Notes: generated by a model not told the origin, from the sequence alone. A stretch of 45,023 nt of DNA from Alcanivorax sp. (GCA_022565695.1 JAIUME010000016.1:1-45023); one strand, 5' to 3'. Shown: positions 16,554-27,209, counted from the stretch's first letter. Made by a program: numbers and translations.

Positions 16554-17993
16554 ATGACAAACGATCTGTTAAGTATGACCGCAACCACCATGCTGCAGCA
16601 CTTCCGGACGGGCGACCTGTCGCCGGTCGACGTCACTCGGGCGATGCTGCAACAGATCGAGCGGCTGGATCACCATACCAACGCCTGGTGTCTGGTGGAT
16701 CCCGACACCACGCTGGAATACGCCAGCGCGGCGGAACAGCGCTATCGGGACGGCACGGCTCACGGCAAGGTCGATGGCGTACCTGTGGCGGTCAAGGATG
16801 TCTTCCTGACGCCCATGTGGCCCACCGTCAAAGGCTCCCGCGTCATTGATCCGGAAAGCACGCTCGGCAAGCGCTCGCCCTGCGTTGCCGCGCTGGAGCG
16901 CAATGGCTATGTGCCGCTGGGCAAGACCACCACCCCGGAATTCGGCTGGAAGGGCGTCACCGACAGCCTGCACTGTGGCCACACCAACAACCCCTGGGAC
17001 CCGACGCTGACGGCCGGCGGTTCCAGCGGCGGCAGTGCCGCTGCCGTGGCGCTGGGCATGGGCCCGCTGGCACTGGGTACCGACGCCGGCGGCTCGATCC
17101 GCATTCCCGCAAGCTTCTGCGGGATCACCGGCCTCAAGCCCACCTGCGGCGAGGTGCCCCACTGGCCCGCCAGCCCGTTCGGCAGCCTGGCCCATGCCGG
17201 GCCCATGACCTGGAACGTGGAAGACTGTGCGCTGATGATGAATGTGCTCACCGAGCATGATGCCCGGGACAGCCAGGCGGCGCCCCGCCGTAACATCGAC
17301 TATCTGGCGCAGCTGAATGACGGTGTCAGCGGCCTGCGCATTGCGTTCAGCCCCTCCCTGGGCTACGTGGATGTCCATCCCGATATCGAGAAGGCGCTGC
17401 GCGATGCCGCCAAGGTGTTTGAAGAACTCGGGGCTACAGTGGTTGAAGTGGACCCCAGTTTCAGCGACCCGCTGGCCGCCTTCGGGCATCTTTTCTATGG
17501 CGGCGCCGCCAACGCCATGCGCGATCTTGGGCCACGCAAACGCGCGATGATGGATCCGAATCTGGTCATAGTCGCCGAGAAGGCTGGCCAGCTTTCCATG
17601 CTGGACTATCTCGGCGCAGTAAACGAACGCATGGCACTGAGCGAGCGCATGGCCGTGTTTCACACGCGCTACGATCTGTTGCTCACACCGACCTTGCCGA
17701 TCACTGCGTTTGAGACCAACCGCGAAGTCCCCAAAGACTGGCCCAGCACCCGCTGGCCGACCTGGACACCCTTTACCTATCCGTTCAACCTCACCGGGCA
17801 GCCGGCATTGTCCGTGCCCTGCGGTCTGAGTAATGGCCTGCCCATCGGCCTGCAGATCGTCGGACGGCGCTTTGACGATGCGCTGGTGCTGCGCGCGGGT
17901 CAGGCCTGGCAACAGGCTCGCCCGGACACATTGCAACGCCCGCCCCTGTTTCTGGACGCGTCAGACACCGTCGCCGCAGGGGGTGCAGCATGA
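16554..17993 (+). CDS. Amidase-signature family hydrolase
   Basis: This encodes a 479-residue amidase with a Ser-cisSer-Lys triad: Lys81 in VPVAVKDVF, Ser157 in TAGGSSGGSAAAVALG, and nucleophile Ser181 in GTDAGGSIRIPASFCGITG. It hydrolyses a carboxamide to acid and ammonia or amine. The C-terminal half (PFTYPFNLTGQPALSVPCG) fits stand-alone amidases such as 6-aminohexanoate-dimer or aryl-acyl amidases, rather than GatA, whose partners GatB and GatC are absent here. ATG 16554 has GGAG eight bases upstream; a GTG at 16548 is possible. Its last codons overlap the next start (ATGA). It probably supplies an amino acid to the aminotransferases of the operon. Confidence 0.8.
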   Translation: MTNDLLSMTATTMLQHFRTGDLSPVDVTRAMLQQIERLDHHTNAWCLVDPDTTLEYASAAEQRYRDGTAHGKVDGVPVAVKDVFLTPMWPTVKGSRVIDPESTLGKRSPCVAALERNGYVPLGKTTTPEFGWKGVTDSLHCGHTNNPWDPTLTAGGSSGGSAAAVALGMGPLALGTDAGGSIRIPASFCGITGLKPTCGEVPHWPASPFGSLAHAGPMTWNVEDCALMMNVLTEHDARDSQAAPRRNIDYLAQLNDGVSGLRIAFSPSLGYVDVHPDIEKALRDAAKVFEELGATVVEVDPSFSDPLAAFGHLFYGGAANAMRDLGPRKRAMMDPNLVIVAEKAGQLSMLDYLGAVNERMALSERMAVFHTRYDLLLTPTLPITAFETNREVPKDWPSTRWPTWTPFTYPFNLTGQPALSVPCGLSNGLPIGLQIVGRRFDDALVLRAGQAWQQARPDTLQRPPLFLDASDTVAAGGAA

Positions 17994-19186
17994 GCAAAGC
18001 CGATCTCGACTTCTATGAATCCGAAGATCCCATCTGGAATCCGGCGCTGCTGACCATCCCGGTACCCGGTATTCGCCGCATGGTGAACCTGGCGGCCGAT
18101 CTTGAGGACGTGATACATCTGTCCATCGGCCAGCCGGATATGTCCGCGCCGAAGCACGTCGTGGATGCCGCCGTGGAAGCGCTGCAGGCGGGCCAGACCG
18201 GTTACACCATGGATGCCGGTTTGCCGGAGTTGCTGGATGCTCTGGCGGAATACTACAGCCAGCGCTACCAGCGGCCGCTGTCGCCGGAAAACATTCTGAT
18301 CACCACGGGCGCCACTGAAGCCATTTATCTGGCGCTGACGGCCACCTCAGCGCCGGGCCGGGAATTTATCGTGCCCGATCCTTCGTTCATGCTCTATGCA
18401 CCACTGATTCGCATGAACGGCGGCATCGTCAAAAGCATTCCCACGCGGGCGGAAAACAATCACCAGCTTGATCCGCAGGAAGTGATTGATGCCATCGACA
18501 TGAACACCTATGCGATTGTGCTCAACTCACCAAGTAACCCCACGGGCACCATTTATCCTCGCGAAACTGTAGAGGCGATTGTCAAAGAGGCCGCCTACCG
18601 GGGCGTCTATGTAATCAGCGACGAAGTCTACGATCACCTGGTCTACGACGGACGCGAATACCCCAGCGTGCTGTCCTGCTGCAGCGATCTGGATCATGTC
18701 ATGGTGGTGTCGAGCTTTTCGAAGACCTTCAGCATGGCGGGCATGCGCATCGGCTGGATGATTGCCAGCCAGGGCGCGATCCGCAAGCTGCGCCGTTACC
18801 ACATGTTTACCACTACGGTGGCCAACACACCCTGCCAATGGGCTGGCGTGGCGGCATTGAAAGGCCCACGGGACTTTGTTGACGGGATGCTGGTGGAGTA
18901 CACGCGGCGCCGGGATCGGCTGGTGGAGCTGGTGAACGAGACGCCCCATCTTACCGGCTACACACCGGAGGGAGCTTTCTACCTGTTTCCGTCACTGCCG
19001 GAGGGCATCGACGGTGACAATGTGGCGCTGCGCATGCTCAAGGAAACCCGCGTCTGCACCATCGCCGGCAATACCTTCGGCGACAGTTGCAGCAATGCGT
19101 TGCGGATCAGCTACTCCACCTCACTGGACAATATCGAGCGGGCTTTCGAGCGCATCATTCCCTGGATGAAAAAACAGGATTTTTAA
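17990..19186 (+). CDS. Class I/II PLP aminotransferase
   Basis: This 398-residue fold-type I aminotransferase is related to aspartate and aromatic aminotransferases. It has IHLSIGQPDMSAPKHV, GYTMDAGLPELLDALAEYY, LNSPSNPTGTIY, YVISDEVYDHLVYDG, the PLP lysine Lys245 in VVSSFSKTFSMAGMRIGW, and NALRISYSTSLDNIERA with the substrate-carboxylate arginine. The amino donor cannot be told from sequence. The ATG overlaps the amidase stop (ATGA), so the two genes are coupled. It is the last gene of the operon and converges on secF, with a hairpin between them. Confidence 0.82.
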   Translation: MSKADLDFYESEDPIWNPALLTIPVPGIRRMVNLAADLEDVIHLSIGQPDMSAPKHVVDAAVEALQAGQTGYTMDAGLPELLDALAEYYSQRYQRPLSPENILITTGATEAIYLALTATSAPGREFIVPDPSFMLYAPLIRMNGGIVKSIPTRAENNHQLDPQEVIDAIDMNTYAIVLNSPSNPTGTIYPRETVEAIVKEAAYRGVYVISDEVYDHLVYDGREYPSVLSCCSDLDHVMVVSSFSKTFSMAGMRIGWMIASQGAIRKLRRYHMFTTTVANTPCQWAGVAALKGPRDFVDGMLVEYTRRRDRLVELVNETPHLTGYTPEGAFYLFPSLPEGIDGDNVALRMLKETRVCTIAGNTFGDSCSNALRISYSTSLDNIERAFERIIPWMKKQDF

Positions 19187-19199
19187 CAGAGACGTGACG

Positions 19200-19221
19200 G
19201 AGATGCCCGTCAGGGCATCTC
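19200..19221. terminator. Convergent-gene hairpin enclosing the secF stop
   Basis: GAGATGCCC (19200-19208) and GGGCATCTC (19213-19221) form a perfect 9-bp stem. The 4-base loop contains the first base and stop region of secF (stop 19210-19212 on the minus strand). It is the only structure between the convergent catabolic operon and secDF and probably ends both transcripts. There is no T run. Confidence 0.5.
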
Positions 19222-20139
19222 GTCCAGTTCTTCCTGTTGCGGGATGACGAAGTCCTGCTTGTCCACGTGCATCAGCATGAGGACGTTGCTGGCAACATAG
19301 ATCGAGGAATAGGTCCCGATCACGACACCGGCCATCAGCGCGATGGAGAAGCCACGCATGATTTCGCCACCGAAGAGATACAGGGCCATCAGCACCAGCA
19401 AGGTCGTCAACGACGTGATCACGGTACGGCTGAGGGTACGGTTCAGCGCCTGATTGATGATATCCAGAGGGTCCGTCATGCGGGAATTACGGAAGTCATC
19501 ACGAATATGATCCGCCACTACGATGGAGTCGTTCAACGAGTAGCCAATCAGCGCCAGCACCGCCGCCAGCACGGTCAGGTCGAACGACCACTGGAACAGG
19601 GCAAACAACCCCAGCACCACAATCACGTCATGCAGCAACGCGGCAACGGTGGCAACACCAAACTTGTTGGTAAAGCGGAACCAGACATACAGCAGCATCA
19701 GACCCATGGCCATCAGCATCGCCAGACCGGACTGGTCGCGCAGCTCGTCACCCACCTGGGGACCCACGAATTCCACCCGACGCAGATCCAGATCCGGAAT
19801 CACACCGCCAATCAGCTCGAACACCTCCAGCCCGGCCTGATCCGGCTCGTCCGACTCATCCGGCGGAATCCTCACCATCACGTCCCGGGAAGAACCGAAG
19901 TGCTGCACCACCGCCGCGCCGTAACCCCCTTCGCTGAGCGCTTCACGCACCACCGACAGTGAAATATCCTCCGGCGCGCCGACTTCCACCACAGTACCGC
20001 CAGTGAAATCCAGCCCGAGATTCAGTCCTTTGGTGGCGAGCAGGAAAATCGATGACAGCACCAGCACAATGGAGAGAATGCCCAGCGGCTTTGCCACGCG
20101 CATGAAATTGACATTGGTTTCAGGAGTCGCAATGGCCAT
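19210..20139 (-). CDS. secF: Protein translocase subunit SecF
   Basis: This 309-residue inner-membrane protein works with SecD to draw exported proteins through the Sec channel using the proton gradient. Six membrane segments are visible, with GLNLGLDFTGGTVVEV after the first and a short periplasmic domain before RVEFVGPQVGDEL. The membrane motifs IGYSLNDSIVVADHIRD and LNRTLSRTVITSLTTLL are typical. The start lies 2 bp after the secD stop, so translation is coupled. It ends the minus-strand series queA-tgt-yajC-secD-secF. Confidence 0.97.
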   Translation of the reverse strand: MAIATPETNVNFMRVAKPLGILSIVLVLSSIFLLATKGLNLGLDFTGGTVVEVGAPEDISLSVVREALSEGGYGAAVVQHFGSSRDVMVRIPPDESDEPDQAGLEVFELIGGVIPDLDLRRVEFVGPQVGDELRDQSGLAMLMAMGLMLLYVWFRFTNKFGVATVAALLHDVIVVLGLFALFQWSFDLTVLAAVLALIGYSLNDSIVVADHIRDDFRNSRMTDPLDIINQALNRTLSRTVITSLTTLLVLMALYLFGGEIMRGFSIALMAGVVIGTYSSIYVASNVLMLMHVDKQDFVIPQQEELDEMP

Positions 20140-20141
20140 AA

Positions 20142-22022
20142 CTAGATACTCAATGCTGTTGGGGCGCGCTGACGGCCACCGTAAATGAGGTCAACCATGG
20201 CGCGCGTCCCGACGATGGCGGTGAACATGGAGCTGACGATGCCGATAAACAGTGTCACGGCAAAGCCCTGCACCGACCCGGTACCGGCCGCAAACAGGAT
20301 CACGGCTACAATCAGCGTCGTGATGTTGGCATCCAGAATGGTCTGGAAAGCGCGCGCGTAGCCGGCCTCGATCGCCTGGAGCGGCGGCTGGTTGTTCCAT
20401 TTCATTTCCTGGCGGATGCGCTCGAAAATCAGCACATTGGCGTCCACCGCCATGCCCACCGTCAGCACGATACCGGCGATGCCCGGCAGTGTCAGGGTGG
20501 CGCCGGGAATCATCGACATGACACCCACCAGAATGACCAGATTCCCCACCAGGGCAATGTTGGCGATCACGCCGAAAACCTTGTAGCGCAGCACCATGAA
20601 GATCAGTACCAGCGCCAGGCCCAGCATCATCGAGTTGAGGCCAGCCTGAATATTGTCAGCCCCCAGACTCGGCCCCACCGACCGCTCTTCAGCAATGTAG
20701 ATCGGTGCCGCCAGGCCGCCAGCACGCAACAGCAGTGCCAGCTCGCCCGCTTCAGCCGGGCTGTCGAGACCGGTGATGCGGAACCGGCTGCCCAGGGTAT
20801 CGCGGATATTGGCCACATTGATGACATAGGCTTCGCGCGTCGTCGTCGCGCGCTGCTCTCGCTCACCGTCTTCATTGGTGATGTGCTCGATGTCTGTGCG
20901 CGTTTCGATGAACAGCACGCCCATCGGCCGGTTGACGTTGCGGGAGGTGACCCGCTGCATATTGCGCGCGCCCGCCGAGTTCAGGGAGATATTGACCTCG
21001 GGCTGCCCGTTTTCGTCAAAGCCCATGGTGGCATTGGTGACCTGATCACCGGTGACGATGTTCTGCCGACGCAGGATGACCGGATTACGTGTATCGCCCT
21101 TGAAGGGATAGATTTCCGTCCCCGGGGGCGCGATGCCCGAGGTCGCGCGGCGGGGATCCACATCATCCGCCACCAGCCGGAATTCCAGGGTCGCGGTGCG
21201 CCCGAGAATACGACGGGCCTGACTGGCGTCCTGCACGCCGGGCAACTGCACCACGATGCGGTCGGCGCCCTGACGCTGCACCACCGGCTCGGCAACACCG
21301 AGTTCGTTGACCCGGTTGTTCAGGGCGGTGCGGTTCTGATCCACCGCATAATCCTGAATCTTGGAGATCTCTTCACTGCTGAGATTCAGCACCAGCGCGT
21401 TGTTGTCGCTGTCGCGGCTGATGTTGAATTCGCGGAACTGGTTGCGCACCCGGGTGTTGGCCGCATCCAGATCACTGCTGCTGTCGAAACGGGCCGTGAT
21501 GGTCTGGCCTTCATAGCTGACCTCGCGGTAACGGATGTTCTCGTCCCGCAGCAGCAGCCGCATCTCATTGACCCAGGATTCAAGACGCTGCTCGATGGCC
21601 GTGTCCATATCCACTTGCAGCAGGAAGTGCACACCACCACGCAGATCGAGCCCCAGATTCATGGGGCTGGCGTTGATGCGCCGCAGCCAGTCTGGCGTGG
21701 TTGGCGCCAGGTTCTGGGCGACGACATAGTCGCGCCCCAGGGTACGCTGGGCCAGCTCGCGGGCGCGCTGCTGTGCCTCACTGTCGCTCAAGGGCAACAG
21801 CCAGGATGTGCCAACGCGCTCTGCGTCACTGTAGACGATACCGGCGTCATCCAGCGCACTGCGCAGACGCGACATGGCCCGCTCATCCACCTCACCGCCG
21901 GCCTGAGCGCTGGTGATCTGAATGGCCGGCGCATCCGGGTACAGGTTGGGCATGGCATACAGGCCGCAAACGGCCAGCACAGCCACCAGCAGGAAAAACT
22001 TCCAGCGCGGGTAGCGGGTCAT
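20142..22022 (-). CDS. secD: Protein translocase subunit SecD
   Basis: SecD has 626 residues, near the usual length. A membrane segment at about 8-24 is followed by the large periplasmic region, which begins with NLGLDLRGGVHFLLQVDM, then by five membrane segments with VGMAVDANVLIFERIRQEM and YARAFQTILDANITTLI. It pairs with SecF as a proton-driven motor of protein export. I use ATG 22022, preceded by GGAGAG; the longer reading to 22118 begins in the yajC region and has no support. It lies 16 bp after yajC. Confidence 0.97.
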   Translation of the reverse strand: MTRYPRWKFFLLVAVLAVCGLYAMPNLYPDAPAIQITSAQAGGEVDERAMSRLRSALDDAGIVYSDAERVGTSWLLPLSDSEAQQRARELAQRTLGRDYVVAQNLAPTTPDWLRRINASPMNLGLDLRGGVHFLLQVDMDTAIEQRLESWVNEMRLLLRDENIRYREVSYEGQTITARFDSSSDLDAANTRVRNQFREFNISRDSDNNALVLNLSSEEISKIQDYAVDQNRTALNNRVNELGVAEPVVQRQGADRIVVQLPGVQDASQARRILGRTATLEFRLVADDVDPRRATSGIAPPGTEIYPFKGDTRNPVILRRQNIVTGDQVTNATMGFDENGQPEVNISLNSAGARNMQRVTSRNVNRPMGVLFIETRTDIEHITNEDGEREQRATTTREAYVINVANIRDTLGSRFRITGLDSPAEAGELALLLRAGGLAAPIYIAEERSVGPSLGADNIQAGLNSMMLGLALVLIFMVLRYKVFGVIANIALVGNLVILVGVMSMIPGATLTLPGIAGIVLTVGMAVDANVLIFERIRQEMKWNNQPPLQAIEAGYARAFQTILDANITTLIVAVILFAAGTGSVQGFAVTLFIGIVSSMFTAIVGTRAMVDLIYGGRQRAPTALSI

Positions 22023-22038
22023 GAGACTCTCCGGCAGA

Positions 22039-22437
22039 TCAGACTGACTTGATAGTGCCTTTCGGCAGGGTCGCCTGAACGGCGTGTTTCTGGACTTTGA
22101 CTTCCAGATTCGGCGCAATCTCGATCACGACGTAATCATCGGAGACCTTGTTGACCTTGCCCAGGATGCCGCCGCTGGTGACCACTTCGTCCCCTTTGGC
22201 CAGGGCAGAGACCAGCTCACGGTGCTCTTTGGCGCGCTTGGTCTGCGGGCGAATCAGGAAGAAATAGAACACCACCATCATCACGACGATGAAGATCAGC
22301 TCGAAGCCGCCGCCACCGCCGCCGCCTTCGGCCAGCGCCGGGGATGCCAGCAGAAGGCCCGCCATGGCCAGCAGAATACGGGAGGTCAGGCTGGTGGCGC
22401 GCACGCCATCATGGCCGGTCGAGGTCTTGGAACGCAT
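22039..22437 (-). CDS. yajC: Sec translocon accessory protein YajC
   Basis: YajC is the small membrane partner of SecDF. This copy has 132 residues, longer than the usual ~110 because of an N-terminal extension that looks like a signal peptide (ILLAMAGLLLASPALA), followed by a glycine run and the normal YajC membrane helix FELIFIVVMMVVFYFFLIRP. The cytoplasmic domain has KRAKEHRELVSALAKGDEVV and TSGGILGKV. I start at ATG 22437, with GGAG seven bases upstream, instead of the ATGs at 22455 or 22461. A two-hydrophobic-segment YajC is seen in several gammaproteobacteria. Confidence 0.93.
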   Translation of the reverse strand: MRSKTSTGHDGVRATSLTSRILLAMAGLLLASPALAEGGGGGGGFELIFIVVMMVVFYFFLIRPQTKRAKEHRELVSALAKGDEVVTSGGILGKVNKVSDDYVVIEIAPNLEVKVQKHAVQATLPKGTIKSV

Positions 22438-22460
22438 GCTGTTACTCCGTGTCATCTTCA

Positions 22461-24661
<2,201 letters not shown>

Positions 24662-24748
24662 CGTACTGTACCGGCACGAGCAAAAAGGGAAGCGAAGGAT
24701 ACAGGCCACATCGGGCCAGCGCCACTTTCGGCGCCACTTAAGACCGTC

Positions 24749-24783
24749 AGACCGCTTCCATATGCAAGCGGTCTTGGTATACT
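24749..24783. promoter_or_regulatory. tRNA-Leu promoter with embedded inverted repeat
   Basis: TATACT (24778-24783), preceded by TGG, is a strong extended -10 element 10 bp before tRNA-Leu. A perfect 9-bp inverted repeat, AGACCGCTT (24749-24757) and AAGCGGTCT (24766-24774), covers the -35 region. AGACCG also occurs at 24741. The repeat lies between the divergent queA and tRNA genes and could be an operator for either. Confidence 0.55.
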
Positions 24784-24793
24784 GCCCGCCCAT

Positions 24794-24880
24794 GCCAGAG
24801 TGGTGAAATTGGTAGACACGACGGATTCAAAATCCGTTGGGGTAAAACCCGTGCCGGTTCGAGTCCGGCCTCTGGTACCA
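24794..24880 (+). tRNA. tRNA-Leu (anticodon CAA)
   Basis: This is an 87-nt tRNA. Acceptor stem GCCAGAG pairs with CTCTGGT (G1-U72 wobble), followed by A73 and an encoded CCA. The anticodon stem is ACGGA/TCCGT around loop TTCAAAA, giving anticodon CAA, which reads UUG. The long variable arm is typical of tRNA-Leu. The T loop is GGTTCGAGTCC. Confidence 0.97.
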
Positions 24881-24887
24881 TATTCGT

Positions 24888-24921
24888 AAGGTCTTACTTT
24901 GCAAGGTCTTACTTTGCAAGG
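24888..24921. repeat. 15-bp tandem duplication after tRNA-Leu
   Basis: AAGGTCTTACTTTGC occurs twice head to tail (24888-24902 and 24903-24917), with AAGG starting a third copy. It begins 7 bp after the tRNA 3' end. It could be a processing or termination region duplicated by slippage, and no integrase or attachment-site partner is seen. Confidence 0.8.
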
Positions 24922-24976
24922 CCTTCGCAGGACACCGCCGCCAGTTGCGCCGGCGCCCTGCTATTAACAGAGCACA

Positions 24977-25690
24977 TCACACGTGCCGCTCTGACGCCTC
25001 TTGCACACCTTCCTGACTGCGTGTGTCGCGGAAAAAGTACCAGGCACTGAACGCCATCAACACATAGCCGAACAGCTCAAGCCCTTCCTGAATGACCGTT
25101 TTGATGTCCCGGTTGTACTGGTCCCCCATGACCATATCCCACAGCAGCGAGCCGCTGCCGAACACCCGACTGAACACCAGCACCATCAGCAAGCCGAAGA
25201 ACAGGTAGTAGTAAGAATGGGAGCCGATATAGCGTGCCATGGGGGGCAGGATGGTCTCCCTGCGCCCTGGCGAAAGCGCGTAACCCATAGCGGCCCCGGC
25301 CGCGGCAAGTGCCGGAATCACCCAGAAGCCGTGATAGATGAAGTCGAGCGCATGGTCCTGTTCACGAATCAGCATGCACAGGATGAAGCCACTGACCAGC
25401 ACCAGAAACCCCCGTTGCGAGGGCAAGGTGATTGCCCGGCGGGCGAACAACGCGAAACATAGCACCAGCAGCAGTGACTGGGTGACTTCCGTGAATGACG
25501 CTTCTCTGAGGGGGCTGCCGATGACCCGCAGGTCGACGAACAGCCACAGGGGCACGATCATCAGTGCCAGGCCCACCAACAGGAACTCGCCTGTTGCCGC
25601 CAACACCTGACGGATCTGGGCCCGCGTGCCCGCCCCGATCTCGGGACCTGCCTGCACGGCGGTAAATGACTCGGGGCATTTCTCGTTCAT
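24977..25690 (-). CDS. Six-helix inner-membrane protein, unrecognised
   Basis: This encodes a 237-residue integral membrane protein of no family I recognise. After a soluble 40-residue N-terminus, hydrophobic segments appear at about 36-57, 72-90, 97-112, 124-143, 164-184 and 209-227. Charged pieces are conserved-looking: IREQDHALDF after the third helix and GSHSYYYLFFG before the fifth. The C-terminus (RDTRSQEGVQEASERHV) is hydrophilic. ATG 25690 has GGAG eight bases upstream; the in-frame start at 25708 has no such site. It stands alone on the minus strand between tRNA-Leu and the transporter operon, with about 315 bp separating it from the latter. Confidence 0.75.
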   Translation of the reverse strand: MNEKCPESFTAVQAGPEIGAGTRAQIRQVLAATGEFLLVGLALMIVPLWLFVDLRVIGSPLREASFTEVTQSLLLVLCFALFARRAITLPSQRGFLVLVSGFILCMLIREQDHALDFIYHGFWVIPALAAAGAAMGYALSPGRRETILPPMARYIGSHSYYYLFFGLLMVLVFSRVFGSGSLLWDMVMGDQYNRDIKTVIQEGLELFGYVLMAFSAWYFFRDTRSQEGVQEASERHV

Positions 25691-26005
25691 CTGGCTTCTC
25701 CAAACCAAGCATTACCCCGGGCATTGCCGGTATACCTGCTTTCTATCATGAAAAATTCATACTGACGACATCGAAATGTTACCTGTATGAGGTTTCGAAT
25801 CACGTGAGGGAGGTTGGGGCGGTCCGGACCAGATCAAGAGCCTGCGCCGGCGTTAAGTTTTGACAAGCGGTCGTGGTCTGACGCCCATCAGAAAATGGCC
25901 GGGCAACACCTGGCCAGCACAATCCGAGCAGGGAGAGCATGGAAAAAAGGAGGGGGGGGGGGATGACGGCGCAGCCAGAGGAACCGGCGGCTCCGGGTCT
26001 TGCGG
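25691..26005. other. Gene-free stretch with an 11-base G tract
   Basis: No convincing gene is present in these 315 bp. Its main feature is a run of 11 G residues (25952-25962), long enough for slippage, preceded by a purine run from 25942. On the minus strand it lies some 45 bp downstream of the binding-protein stop. The hairpin GGAGCC/GGTTCC near 25980-25995 (minus strand) is weak. A short open frame at 25800-26009 has no ribosome-binding site or coding character. Confidence 0.6.
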
Positions 26006-27163
26006 TCAACGCTGCTCGAGCACCTCGACCAGATTCCAGACGCCGTCCTGCACCTGTGACACATAGACGCCACTGATGGCCTCATGATTGTCGGCACTCA
26101 TGGTGACGCGGGCACCGGAGATCGGGTCTTCGTAGTCCAGTGTTTCCAGCGCTGCCACCAGCGAATCCACCGTCAGGTCACGACCGGCCGCCTCCAGCCC
26201 GCGCACAAACACTTCGGCAATGGTGCGGCCCAGCGCCGCGCCGGTGTTTGGCCTCTCGCCATAGGCTTTTCTATAAGCCTCCACCCACTCGGCCACTTCC
26301 GGCTCGTCGATGCGGCTGTAGATGTCCTCACCAGCCGCCGGACCATACAGACCTTCGGTGACGCCGCCCGGCGCAGCGGCAACGGCAGAGTGGAAGCCGG
26401 CAGGGGAAACCATGAACTTCACGTCATCCCAGCCCATGTCACGCGCGGTGGCCATGACGGAAATGATTGGTCGGATCGCCACGGCCAGTACGACCAGCTC
26501 GCAGTTGCGCGAACGCAGGCGCGACAGGGTACCGGAGAAGTCGCTTTCGTCGGGGCGGTGTGATGTCGCCGCCACCAGCGTCATATTGGTGTCCTCGGCC
26601 ACATCCTTGCCCGCCTGATGCACTTCCTCGCCAAAGTCGGAGGGAATGTACATGATGCACAGGCGTTCGATGCCGTGCTCGGCCTCCATCCACGTCAGCG
26701 CCGCGCGCATCTGGTGGTAGTAGCTGGAGGAATAGACGAAGCGCCGACTGAAGTCGCCCTCTTCCTGCATCTGACGTGACAGCGCCAGCGGGAACAGGCT
26801 GGGCACATCCTGGCGATCCATGACCCGGAACGCGGCCAGGTTGTGTGGCGTACCCATGTTCATCAGCATGGCAAACACGCGGTCGCGGTTAACCAGCTTG
26901 TTGGCTGCCTGCATGGATCTGGGCACCTGATAACCGTGGTCTTCCACAATGTAGCGAATGCGTCGGCCATGCACGCCACCCTCCGCGTTCACCTCCGCAA
27001 AATACTGCTGGGCAGCGCGCACCGCAGGCACAGAAAATGCCGAGAACACGCCGGACAGGTCATGCATGCCGCCAACCACGATCTCGTTGTCGGTAACGCC
27101 ACGCTGTGCTGATACTGCCGAAGCCGCCGTCAGGGCCAGGAGCCCTATCAGTAAACGTTTCAT
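26006..27163 (-). CDS. ABC transporter periplasmic binding protein (LivK type)
   Basis: This 385-residue protein is the substrate-binding part of the adjacent Liv-type importer. A signal peptide (MKRLLIGLLALTAASAVSA, cut before QRG) sends it to the periplasm. The mature protein has the type I fold of branched-chain amino acid binders: ITVGG-like start DNEIVVGGMHDLSGVFSAF, AEVNAEGGVHGRRIRYIVED and later YVSQVQDGVWNLVEVLEQR. Members of this family bind amino acids, amides, or aromatic and other organic acids, so the ligand cannot be named. ATG 27163 follows AGGAGAGAG. It is the last gene of the operon, 46 bp after the acyl-CoA ligase gene. Confidence 0.88.
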   Translation of the reverse strand: MKRLLIGLLALTAASAVSAQRGVTDNEIVVGGMHDLSGVFSAFSVPAVRAAQQYFAEVNAEGGVHGRRIRYIVEDHGYQVPRSMQAANKLVNRDRVFAMLMNMGTPHNLAAFRVMDRQDVPSLFPLALSRQMQEEGDFSRRFVYSSSYYHQMRAALTWMEAEHGIERLCIMYIPSDFGEEVHQAGKDVAEDTNMTLVAATSHRPDESDFSGTLSRLRSRNCELVVLAVAIRPIISVMATARDMGWDDVKFMVSPAGFHSAVAAAPGGVTEGLYGPAAGEDIYSRIDEPEVAEWVEAYRKAYGERPNTGAALGRTIAEVFVRGLEAAGRDLTVDSLVAALETLDYEDPISGARVTMSADNHEAISGVYVSQVQDGVWNLVEVLEQR

Positions 27164-27209
27164 CGTCTCTCTCCTGCGACCATTGCGGTCGCGTCGCCAT
27201 TACGTATGT

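Noticed and set aside
16569-17936. Minus-strand open frame of 455 codons opposite the amidase
   Set aside because: The plus strand shows a complete amidase catalytic triad; the reverse frame is Ala/Gly/Arg-rich without motifs.
24794-24976. Integrated island at tRNA-Leu
   Set aside because: Only a short duplication follows the tRNA; no integrase, attachment-site copy or composition shift is visible.
25800-26009. Short minus-strand frame across the G tract
   Set aside because: It has no ribosome-binding site, overlaps the binding-protein stop, and its Pro/Leu composition comes from the G tract itself.
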